Positions 8,371-16,170 of a stretch of DNA of 64,000 bases are shown in pieces. Origin of the DNA: Fibrobacter sp. (GTDB lineage: Bacteria > Fibrobacterota > Fibrobacteria > Fibrobacterales > Fibrobacteraceae). The first letter of the stretch is position 1. The number at the start of each line of letters is the position of its first letter. The notes under the pieces were generated by a model that saw only the letters and a program-made list of their open reading frames with translations, had not been told where the DNA came from and did not search any database. The stretch is taken from contig JAKSIH010000011.1 in assembly GCA_024398935.1 (NCBI GenBank), forward strand, positions 1-64,000, read 5' to 3'. Position numbers and translations under genes: made by a program.

Positions 8371-9756
8371 TTACTTCATCCTCTTCCATTCCTGACGTAG
8401 CATGAACAGTCCGATAAAGGCTGTTCCTACGTCAGCCACGGGCTGGGCGAAGAACACGCCCTTCAGTCCAAGGAACGGGGGAAGAATGAGCAAGAACGGA
8501 ATAAACAGAATCAATTGACGGCAGGCGTTCAGGAACATGGATTTGCCTGCCTTTCCTGTACCCTGGAAAAAGCTTCCTGCAATCATTCCGCAGGGAACCA
8601 TGAATATGGTGCAGGTGAAAATTCGCATGGCTTTGGCTGCCACTTCCTGCATTCTTAAATCGTCGGGGGCGAAGGGTGCCACGAAGGCTTCCGCTTGCCA
8701 CTGCACCAAAATCCAGGCGATGAACATGAAACCAAGAGAATAGATGTAGGCAAATTTCACAACGCCCTTGACGCGGTCGTAAAGTTTTGCGCCGTAGTTG
8801 TAGCCTGTAATGGGCTGGGTGCCGTTCACGAATCCAAGCAATGGCAGCACTATGATGGAAACCACGCTGTTCAAGATGCCGAAGGCGGAAATGGCCATGT
8901 CGCCTCCGCTCATGGTGGCGGTGGATTCCAGACTCTTGTTTCCGTAGGTGGTGAGGCTCCAGGCAAGAATGGCGTTCATCAGGCTATTGCAAATCTGCAT
9001 CACGGAAGGCGGCAACCCCAGAATGTAAATCTTGCGAACGTAGGGGAGGCGCAGCTTCATGTAGCGGCGGTTGATCTTTACCGGCGTGGTCTTCTTCAGG
9101 AAGAAGTGGGTAATCAGGAGGCTGCTCACCAGCTGAGAACAGATGGTGGCCCAGGCGGCGCCTTCAATCCCCCAGTGCAGTTGCATAATGAAGATGTAGT
9201 CCAGGACCACGTTGGTTACCGCACCGATGATTTCTCGGAACATGGCGGTCTTGGGGTGGCCCATGGAGCGGATAAAGTGGTTCATGCCCGGGGCCACCGT
9301 CTGGAATACGCAACCCAGCAAAATAATCCGCATGTAGCTGCTGGCCACCGGCAAAGTCTGGTCGCTGGCGCCGAACAGTCGCAGCAGCGGTTCCATGAAA
9401 ATTTCACCAAAGGCAAAGGCGCCCAATGCCATGATAATCAGTAGTACAAAGGAGTTGTTCAGGATGATGGCCGCCTGCTGGTATTTCTTTTCGCCCAGTC
9501 GGATAGAGAACAGGGTGTTGCCGCCCACGCCTACGATCATGGACATTGCCATGATGAACAACATGATGGGAAAGCATAGGGTGATGCCTGCGATGCCGAG
9601 GCTTCCCACGCCCTGACCCACAAAAAAACGGTCCACTATATTATATAGAGCGTTCACCACCATACTGATGATGGCTGGTACAGAAAATTGCAGGACCAGT
9701 TTTGGGATGCTGGCGGTGCCGAAGGAATTCAGTCTGTCAGAGTGCAATTGCGTCAT
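8371..9756 (-). CDS. MATE family efflux transporter
   Basis: A 461-residue inner membrane protein with 12 hydrophobic segments in two homologous halves. The N-terminal half has the MATE pattern VPAIISMVVNALYNIVDRFFVG, and the second half has GFVNGTQPITGYNYGA, the conserved region after transmembrane segment 7. Members exchange Na+ or H+ for drugs or metabolites. The start at 9756 (MTQLHSD) is chosen over a GTG nine codons upstream, which has no properly spaced ribosome site; the choice is uncertain. It is transcribed alone, convergent with the lipoprotein gene, and REP-like hairpins lie immediately upstream. Subfamily (NorM, DinF or MepA type) cannot be settled by eye, though the sequence reads most like MepA-type proteins. 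Confidence 0.9.
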   Translation of the reverse strand: MTQLHSDRLNSFGTASIPKLVLQFSVPAIISMVVNALYNIVDRFFVGQGVGSLGIAGITLCFPIMLFIMAMSMIVGVGGNTLFSIRLGEKKYQQAAIILNNSFVLLIIMALGAFAFGEIFMEPLLRLFGASDQTLPVASSYMRIILLGCVFQTVAPGMNHFIRSMGHPKTAMFREIIGAVTNVVLDYIFIMQLHWGIEGAAWATICSQLVSSLLITHFFLKKTTPVKINRRYMKLRLPYVRKIYILGLPPSVMQICNSLMNAILAWSLTTYGNKSLESTATMSGGDMAISAFGILNSVVSIIVLPLLGFVNGTQPITGYNYGAKLYDRVKGVVKFAYIYSLGFMFIAWILVQWQAEAFVAPFAPDDLRMQEVAAKAMRIFTCTIFMVPCGMIAGSFFQGTGKAGKSMFLNACRQLILFIPFLLILPPFLGLKGVFFAQPVADVGTAFIGLFMLRQEWKRMK

Positions 9757-9824
9757 TTCGGGGCGCAAGATAGAAAAATGCACCCCCTAATGAAAGGGTG
9801 GACGTCCCCACCCGCGCCCACTAC

Positions 9825-9897
9825 TGTCATTCCCGCGAAAGCGGGAATCCAGCAACCTTGCCAAGAGAATGTTCAGATGCTCGGTCAAGCCGAGCAT
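9825..9897. repeat. Two REP-like intergenic palindromes
   Basis: TTCCCGC-GAAA-GCGGGAA at 9830-9847, inside a longer TGTCATTCCCGCGAAAGCGG context, is the widespread extragenic palindrome type seen in several bacterial genomes. A second hairpin, ATGCTCGG-TCAAG-CCGAGCAT at 9877-9897, follows 29 bases later, and GAGCATGACAAAG is partly repeated after it. Both lie between the MATE and FHA genes. Confidence 0.75.
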
Positions 9898-9940
9898 GAC
9901 AAAGCGCGGTGACACGAGCATGACAAAGTGCTATCGGTCT

Positions 9941-10765
9941 TTACCCGCAGAGAACCTTGTTCCCGCCGGATTCCTTGGCGGTTTCCAGCAATCGCTTGCT
10001 TTCGGTAACCATTTCCTGGATGGTGGCGATGTTTTCCCCCTGTTTGCTGAGGAGCCCCACGGATACGGAGACAGGAACTACGCTGTCCTTCCAGGAGAAA
10101 CGGTTCTTTTCTACGGCGGCCCGGATCTTGTCCGCGATTTTCCTTGCGTCGTCGGGGCTAATCCCTGTCATGAGGATGACGAACTTTCCTTCGCTGTAGC
10201 GGGCCAGCAGGTCCGTATCCCTCTTTTCTTCCTTCAGGATGCGGGCGATTTCCTTGAGAATCAGTTCGGAACTTTGGGCCCCCAGCGATTCTCCCAGCTG
10301 TTCCAGATGGTCCGTTTCCACCATGAGTATATTTATGTAGAGGCTGTTCTTTTTTGCCAGGATGATTTCACCCAGGCTCCGGTTCATGAAAGTCCTGTAG
10401 TTGCTTACGCCGGTCTGGTCGTCCAGAGTGGAGGCTTCATAGATTTTCAGGTCAAAAATGCCGTTCAGGGGGTTGTTCATTTCCAGCTTGAGCACCATGG
10501 AACCCACCTGGAGACGGTTGTCTTCCCCAAGGGCGAAACTCTGGATGGGATTGCCGTCCACATAGGTGCCGTTGGTACTGTCCAAATCTTGAACATACAC
10601 CTGAGACCCGTCAAAGCTGACGGCGCAGTGCTTGCGGCTGACCAGTTCGTCTTCCAGTTTAATGTCTGCTTCCTGGCCTCGGCCCAGTATTGCTGTGCCC
10701 ACTTCTAGGGGGAACTGTTTAAACATTTTCTGGGGATAGAGAACGACTAGATGGGGTTGGGACAT
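9941..10765 (-). CDS. FHA domain plus degenerate GGDEF domain signalling protein
   Basis: A 274-residue soluble protein. Residues 1-95 form an FHA phosphothreonine-binding domain: GRGQEADI, SRKHCAV and STNGTYVDG carry the Gly-Arg, Ser-His and Asn-Gly signature residues. Residues 115-270 have the length and fold pattern of a GGDEF domain (DDQTGVSNYRTF near its start, VSVSVGL near its end). The active-site loop reads RYSEGKF where RYGGDEF is expected, and the usual metal-site DIDHFK is ETDHLEQ. A diguanylate cyclase without the GGDEF residues should be inactive, so this is probably a phosphopeptide-reading or nucleotide-binding effector. It is monocistronic on the minus strand with a clear ATG at 10765. 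The FHA call is strong; catalytic loss is inferred from the motif. Confidence 0.88.
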   Translation of the reverse strand: MSQPHLVVLYPQKMFKQFPLEVGTAILGRGQEADIKLEDELVSRKHCAVSFDGSQVYVQDLDSTNGTYVDGNPIQSFALGEDNRLQVGSMVLKLEMNNPLNGIFDLKIYEASTLDDQTGVSNYRTFMNRSLGEIILAKKNSLYINILMVETDHLEQLGESLGAQSSELILKEIARILKEEKRDTDLLARYSEGKFVILMTGISPDDARKIADKIRAAVEKNRFSWKDSVVPVSVSVGLLSKQGENIATIQEMVTESKRLLETAKESGGNKVLCG

Positions 10766-11117
10766 GGTTACTCCGAAAATTCTTCGTCCAAAAATCTAAC
10801 ATATTCTCACTGGTTTTCTGCAGGGGATTCTGGAAATTTCATCCCTTTTTGTATTCACTGCAAGGGTAAGAATTGCCGAAAAATTGAAAACTTTTGTTAA
10901 TGTAAAATAATGTAAACGGGAACGCTGGTAGAATTGTGTGATTTTAGGCACGAAAGGGGGCTTTATCAACATTCTGTATACAGGACAAACCAGATTTTTT
11001 TCTTAAATTGATAAAAAAATTGGCATTTCTTTAAAGAAAAGAATAGATTTCAACGCGGTGTGGCGTTTCAGAAAGGCCGGTCTTTCTGCTATGCCGATGT
11101 TGGAAGGAAAACCATCG
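10766..11117. other. 352-base gene-free region between divergent genes
   Basis: No credible gene is seen. It separates the minus-strand FHA gene from the plus-strand fibro-slime gene and should hold both promoters. On the plus strand TTGAAA at 10884 and AATAAT at 10906 are spaced 16 bases apart, a weak promoter candidate. A perfect 7-bp hairpin, CAGAAAG-GCCGGT-CTTTCTG, lies at 11069-11088, 30 bases before the chosen start, in what would be the leader. Confidence 0.6.
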
Positions 11118-14100
11118 ATGGAAACAACGATTATGAAAAACACGAAGAATACCTTGCTAAAATGGGTTTTGGGCATTGGAATGCTTCTCGCCGGTGCCCA
11201 GAGTGCGTTCGCTCTGCAGTGCGAGGGTAACATCTATATTAAGGCTCCCGCAACCTGGGACATGGTGACCCTCGAAGCGGGTGGTATGTTCCCGAAACTT
11301 TCCATTGGAACTTCCGGATGGTACGAAGCCAAGGCTGCCGCTGTCGGTCAGGGTCAGAGTTTCCGTGTAAACAGTACCGGTACTTCCTACCCCGCACAGT
11401 GGATTGACAAGGTCGGCTACGATGTTGCCAATAATGAAAGTCAGAATGCAGACGCATTTACTTGCGACGATCTTGCCGCCGGCGATCTCTACATTTACGA
11501 AAATCCGGCTGAACCGGGTAAGACCGCCTATAGTAACAATCCTCCCGACGCAAAATACCTTTTCGTCATGATTCCGCCGGACTACGAAGACTGGATGTCC
11601 TCTGTCCCCATGGTCAGTATGGATGGTGGTAAGACCGGTAAGCCCCTGACTGCCGTGGCCGACAAGTGCGGCTGGTACAGCTATGTGTGGTTCAACGAAA
11701 CCATTACCGATGACGTGGTCCTCTTCCGCGACGATGACCTGGAACGCGAAGACATGATCGGTGCCAAGGGTAACTGGGAAACTGCTGCCGTTGCAACTCC
11801 CATTCCGCTGGGAACCTTCTTCGAAGCCTATGGCACAGACACCTTGTTCTTCGTTCCCGACCAGGATCAGTTCCTCTCCGATGGTGACAATGGCTGGTAC
11901 ACCACCTTCCCCGAAGGTGTGGAAGGTACCTGCTCCTATACCATGGCCGCTATTATCTATGATACCGATGCTTCTCTCCATCCGGCCTTCTCCTGTTATT
12001 CTCAGGGTGGCGAAGGCTGCCAGACGGGTGCCCAGGGTATTCCTGCGACCACTGCCGTTACCGCTGTAAATCGCTGCATCGGTGTGACTACGGGCATTGT
12101 GAACCAGTATCTTGATCCCAATGTTCCCCAGAAGATGCGTAAGCCCACGCTGAGTACTTTCGGCGCCAACTGCTTCATTAATGAGGGCCTTTTCAACCAG
12201 CTGTTCAATTACACTCAGGGTGTCAATGAAAAGAGCTGCTACAATATGCCCTTCTCCCGTTCCGAAGACGGCAAGTGGGAATTCGACTCCGACTTCTTCG
12301 TCAGTGATGGTGTGAAGGTGCCGGGTGGTTTCTATCCTGTAGAAACCACAGACAACGCTGCAATTCTTGCTGCGGATCCCAACCAGGTGCCGGTGCCTGC
12401 TGCCCGTACCAAGCGAGGTGCAGAAGGTGCTGTGTTCTACGGCCCCGCACTTCGTGAAAATCACGCCACCGAAGGCATTCCTCTGATTGACGTGTTCTGT
12501 AACAGCTCCAGCTGGAAGGGCGGTACCGATTGCGAAGGTCTCTTTGCCGATGGCGATGGCACCGATGCCGCAGTCAGGACATTCTACAAGCTTCCCGCAA
12601 ATAACAACTGCGTTCTTGGCTGGTCTTGCCCGGACAAGGCTCCCAAGGGTTGGACCTTCTATAAGGATGGTACCGAAACTGTTGTGAAGACAGGTGGTGG
12701 TCCCCGTTGGACTGCTAGTCGTAACCAGCACTACTGCTTCGAATCCCATGCAAAGTTTACCCACAAGCCGGGCCTGAAGTTTAACTTCCGTGGTGACGAT
12801 GACATTTGGGTGTTCATCGACTATACTCTGGCTGTGGACCTGGGTGGTACCCACCTTGCAGCTCCTGGCTATGTCAACCTGGATAACTTCAAGGGCTACG
12901 GTGGCCGCGCCCTGGAAGTCGGTCAGCAGTACGATATTGATATCTTCTTCTGCGACCGTCGTACCACCATGTCTAACGTCCGTATCAAGACTAACATGTA
13001 CATTAAGCAGACCGTGGCTATCGAATTTTCCAAGACTAAGGATAAGGCTACGGGAAACATTGGCTACGAAATGTGCTACACCAAGTCCGGTGACGGTTCC
13101 TGTGCAGGTGCCATGTCCGGTGAAGGCGCTGATGAATTGCGCTGCTGCGGCGAAGAAATCGCAAGCGTTTGCGGTGTCCAGTTGGCATACTATCTGGTTC
13201 CGGGTAGCACGTTCAGCCTGGAAACAGCCGAACTTCTTACCCCGGGTCGCATGAACAAGGGCGGTATCGACCTGACCGATGTTTCTGCACCTAAGGTCAA
13301 CAAGGATAAGACAAACCTGCCTCCGGGACGCTGGACCCTGTTCGCCTTCGCCGAAGGCAAGGCCAAGAAGGTGGAAACCTTCCGTACCGCCGGTAAGGTG
13401 GACGTGATGTTCAAGACCCCCACCTCTGTGCTTGACTCCAACGGTGACGTGATCAAGGGCCTGAACTACACCTTTGTCGGTCAGGAACTGGCCGGTCAGC
13501 CGGTGCCCGTCTATATTACCGCTCTCATTGATGATGCAACGACTGGTGACTTGAGCCTTTCTCCCACCGATGCTATGGGTGTTTCCTATGCTCTGGAAAC
13601 TTCTGCCGGCCTGAGCCTGTTCCAGAAGGAACTGGATGGTTCTCTCTCCCCGATTCTTCCCAGCGCTTCCCGCACTATCGGTGAATCCGGTGTGGATACC
13701 GTCTATGCTACAGTGAACTTTGCTGCCATGACTGCTAACGAGCAGGCCTACACCATTAATGTAAAGAGCTCTACGACTACTCCGGCATCCATTAGCTTCT
13801 ATGTGCCGTACCTGTCCTTCTCCGATTCCGCCTACACTAAGAATCTTAAGGGCGAACAGCCCCTGGCTAATGGTGAATTCGAGGAATACTGGGTGGGTAG
13901 CTTCTATGACTTCTACCTGATTGCCATGACTCCGTCTGGCACCCTCTGCGAAAAGTGCAACTTCAACGTGACGCTTGGTTCTGAAACTTCTCCCCGCATC
14001 GAAGCTCAGGCTTCTGCAGAGCTGAAGATTGAAGGCGGTAAGGGCAAGATCTCTATCCGCTCCCTGAAGGAATACCGCTGGGATACCGATCCTTCCATCC

Positions 14101-15635
14101 ACAATCCCGCTACTATCAAGGTGATTGCCGCGGACAATGGTGTTGTGAAGGCAGAGTACTCTCCGGTCTACTTCCGTGAACCGCCGGTACCCTATCCCGT
14201 ACTTACCGACATCTTTGACGTACATGGTGCAACTCCGGAAAATGAAATGAACATTCCTTCTGCATACTTCAGCAGCAGCACCGAATACCTGGATGGTGTG
14301 GGTGACTCTGCCGCCGTGTACTACAACCGTCCGATTCATAAGGACTCCCTGCCGTCCTTCGTCTGCTTCCTGTGGGATGAACCTTCTGCCCAGAAGCTGA
14401 ACCCCTTTGAGCTGAAGATTTCCAATAAGGAAATGGACTCCGTGATGTACTGTAACGATTATGTGGATCTCTCCAAGATCTCCTGTGTCGGTACTCCGGC
14501 TGCCGATGGCTACTGCACCGCCCGTATCGATATCGGTGGTCTCGCTCTTTCCAAGAGCCCGAAGACCGGTGGAAGCGGTAAGGTATTCTCCTGGGCCAAG
14601 TTCATGGACAAGGGTAAGGAAGTGACCCAGAGCTTTGATGGTGATATTACCGACCGTATGGCTCCGATCATCATTTCCGCACGCGTGGTCAAGGCTGGCG
14701 ATAATATGGACCGTATGATGCTGGAAATGTCTGAACCGGTTGCAAACCAGCAGTTCGCTACTTCCTCCTTTACGTTCTATCTGAACTCTGCAACATCCCT
14801 TACTGAAGATCAGCGCTTCAAGTCCGACGTGACCGCTCTGGACGTGTCTGACAAGTCTGCTCGAATTACCGCCATCTATGTGTCCGATGGAACTTCCAAC
14901 ACTCCGCACGTAGGCGACTACATCCGCTTCAGCGGCGACATTACCAACGTGTTCTGGAAGGACACCGCAAACATCGATGTTCCGGGTAGCGATACTCTTC
15001 GCGTTGCCGGTGATGCTGCATACAACTGGAATGCTCCTACCGCATACAACGAAACAAATCGTCTGCCTTCTCCCTGGGTACCCATCAACGGTGAAGCTGA
15101 AGTGACCGTGAAGGAAGTGACCTTCGCTCATACGGGTAATGCTCCTGCCGGCGAAAATGTTCCCATGGTTCAGGTCTATCCGTTCTCTACGACCAAGAGC
15201 TACGAAGATGTTGTTGACTCTGTAGGCGGTGTCGCTGGTCACTTTGTCCAGTCCGATATGTTCGCCCTGATTAACTCCGACACCCTGTACTACGACTACT
15301 TTAGCAAGAACCCGCAGGAACTGGACAATGTATACTTCTTCTATAACGTGGAATACTACACCAATCTGGGTGGCTTCGTAGGTAGCCAGAGCGGTAAGAT
15401 CAAGTGTAAGGATGAAACCGTCTTCGGTGTGGGCAAGAACTGTATGGATGCCGGTCGCAACTTCTTCATCGCCTGGAACATGCGTTCCGATGAAGGCCGC
15501 GAAGTTGCAACGGGTGCCTACATCAGCAAGCTCCAGTCCTACATCAAGCTGGGCAAGAAGTTCGGCAAGAAGAACTCTCTGGATAGAACTTCTGTCTGGG
15601 GTGTGAGAAGATCCTCTACTCCTTACAAGGATTAA
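11118..15635 (+). CDS. Fibro-slime domain surface protein
   Basis: A 1505-residue secreted protein. The start at 11118 (METTIMKN) has GGAAGGA nine bases upstream; the ATG at 11133 is the alternative. A signal peptide ends near SAFALQC. Residues of about 490-635 form the fibro-slime domain, a PA14-related fold typical of Fibrobacter: FNFRGDDDIWVFID, LAVDLGGTH and QQYDIDIFFCDRR are its characteristic motifs. The N-terminal 480 residues contain paired cysteines and repeated blocks beginning around phrases such as YLFVMIPPDYEDW. The region at 1180-1330 looks Ig-like (DRMAPIIISARVV), and the last 60 residues (AWNMRSDEGREVATGAYIS) resemble a FlgD-type Ig domain rather than the sorting domain of the two upstream proteins. 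Fibro-slime proteins are associated with adhesion to plant fibre; that role is inferred. A strong terminator follows. Confidence 0.9.
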   Translation: METTIMKNTKNTLLKWVLGIGMLLAGAQSAFALQCEGNIYIKAPATWDMVTLEAGGMFPKLSIGTSGWYEAKAAAVGQGQSFRVNSTGTSYPAQWIDKVGYDVANNESQNADAFTCDDLAAGDLYIYENPAEPGKTAYSNNPPDAKYLFVMIPPDYEDWMSSVPMVSMDGGKTGKPLTAVADKCGWYSYVWFNETITDDVVLFRDDDLEREDMIGAKGNWETAAVATPIPLGTFFEAYGTDTLFFVPDQDQFLSDGDNGWYTTFPEGVEGTCSYTMAAIIYDTDASLHPAFSCYSQGGEGCQTGAQGIPATTAVTAVNRCIGVTTGIVNQYLDPNVPQKMRKPTLSTFGANCFINEGLFNQLFNYTQGVNEKSCYNMPFSRSEDGKWEFDSDFFVSDGVKVPGGFYPVETTDNAAILAADPNQVPVPAARTKRGAEGAVFYGPALRENHATEGIPLIDVFCNSSSWKGGTDCEGLFADGDGTDAAVRTFYKLPANNNCVLGWSCPDKAPKGWTFYKDGTETVVKTGGGPRWTASRNQHYCFESHAKFTHKPGLKFNFRGDDDIWVFIDYTLAVDLGGTHLAAPGYVNLDNFKGYGGRALEVGQQYDIDIFFCDRRTTMSNVRIKTNMYIKQTVAIEFSKTKDKATGNIGYEMCYTKSGDGSCAGAMSGEGADELRCCGEEIASVCGVQLAYYLVPGSTFSLETAELLTPGRMNKGGIDLTDVSAPKVNKDKTNLPPGRWTLFAFAEGKAKKVETFRTAGKVDVMFKTPTSVLDSNGDVIKGLNYTFVGQELAGQPVPVYITALIDDATTGDLSLSPTDAMGVSYALETSAGLSLFQKELDGSLSPILPSASRTIGESGVDTVYATVNFAAMTANEQAYTINVKSSTTTPASISFYVPYLSFSDSAYTKNLKGEQPLANGEFEEYWVGSFYDFYLIAMTPSGTLCEKCNFNVTLGSETSPRIEAQASAELKIEGGKGKISIRSLKEYRWDTDPSIHNPATIKVIAADNGVVKAEYSPVYFREPPVPYPVLTDIFDVHGATPENEMNIPSAYFSSSTEYLDGVGDSAAVYYNRPIHKDSLPSFVCFLWDEPSAQKLNPFELKISNKEMDSVMYCNDYVDLSKISCVGTPAADGYCTARIDIGGLALSKSPKTGGSGKVFSWAKFMDKGKEVTQSFDGDITDRMAPIIISARVVKAGDNMDRMMLEMSEPVANQQFATSSFTFYLNSATSLTEDQRFKSDVTALDVSDKSARITAIYVSDGTSNTPHVGDYIRFSGDITNVFWKDTANIDVPGSDTLRVAGDAAYNWNAPTAYNETNRLPSPWVPINGEAEVTVKEVTFAHTGNAPAGENVPMVQVYPFSTTKSYEDVVDSVGGVAGHFVQSDMFALINSDTLYYDYFSKNPQELDNVYFFYNVEYYTNLGGFVGSQSGKIKCKDETVFGVGKNCMDAGRNFFIAWNMRSDEGREVATGAYISKLQSYIKLGKKFGKKNSLDRTSVWGVRRSSTPYKD

Positions 15636-15652
15636 CTTCTACAAGGTTCTTT

Positions 15653-15688
15653 AAAAGGATGGCAGGTAAAGCTGCCATCCTTTTTTTT
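15653..15688 (+). terminator. Rho-independent terminator
   Basis: A 13-bp perfect stem (AAAAGGATGGCAG with CTGCCATCCTTTT) with a six-base loop runs into a T tract to 15688, just after the fibro-slime gene. Confidence 0.95.
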
Positions 15689-15712
15689 ACCTGAATTACT
15701 ATATTTGTCGCC

Positions 15713-16120
15713 ATGAAAAAGTTTATTGCCGCTTTCTGCGTTTCGCTGTCCCTGGTCTGGGCGGGTGATCCCACGGATATGGATTCCCTGTTCCAGGGTA
15801 TGGAATATAAGCCTGAACTGAGCTCCGCTCTTAGGGATACGACTTCCAGTCAGAACATGCCTGCAGCCAAGTCATCCAAGAAGGATGCCAAGGGTGACGG
15901 ACTCTATGTCCTGCAGTTCGAGGCTGTTGCCGATTTCGATGCGGCTCAGCGTCGCAAGGCCCAGCTTTCCGCAAGCACTGGCTACACAATCAACGTAGTG
16001 TATGACGCTCCGTTCTATAAGCTTCGCGGTGGTGGATGGAGTTCCAAGAAGGCTGCCGAAGACAAGGCCCGTGAATTGTCGGTCTACAATATCAATGCCT
16101 TTGTCGTGAAACTGCGATAG
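15713..16120 (+). CDS. Small secreted SPOR-like domain protein
   Basis: A 135-residue protein with a signal peptide (MKKFIAAFCVSLSLVWA). After a short Ser/Lys-rich linker, residues 63-133 follow the SPOR pattern: YVLQFEAVADFDAA, a middle strand with YKLRGGGWSSKKAAEDKA, and a closing strand FVVKL. SPOR domains bind denuded peptidoglycan strands at division sites in known cases. No ribosome site precedes the ATG. TATATT at 15700-15705 lies only seven bases before it, so the transcript could be nearly leaderless, or expression could come from read-through of the preceding terminator. A bidirectional terminator follows. The domain call is by pattern and moderately secure. Confidence 0.7.
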   Translation: MKKFIAAFCVSLSLVWAGDPTDMDSLFQGMEYKPELSSALRDTTSSQNMPAAKSSKKDAKGDGLYVLQFEAVADFDAAQRRKAQLSASTGYTINVVYDAPFYKLRGGGWSSKKAAEDKARELSVYNINAFVVKLR

Positions 16121-16142
16121 CCACCCCCGTTTTGCAAAAAAG

Positions 16143-16168
16143 AAAAGCGAAGCACCTGCTTCGCTTTT
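16143..16168. terminator. Bidirectional rho-independent terminator
   Basis: AAAAGCGAAGCA and TGCTTCGCTTTT form a near-perfect palindrome flanked by A runs on one side and T runs on the other. It sits exactly between the convergent SPOR and helicase genes and can serve both. Confidence 0.9.
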
Positions 16169-16170
16169 TT

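Noticed and set aside
11157-15242. A 1361-codon open frame on the minus strand
   Set aside because: It lies wholly opposite the fibro-slime gene. It stays open because of that gene's codon bias, and its translation has no recognisable domain or ribosome site.
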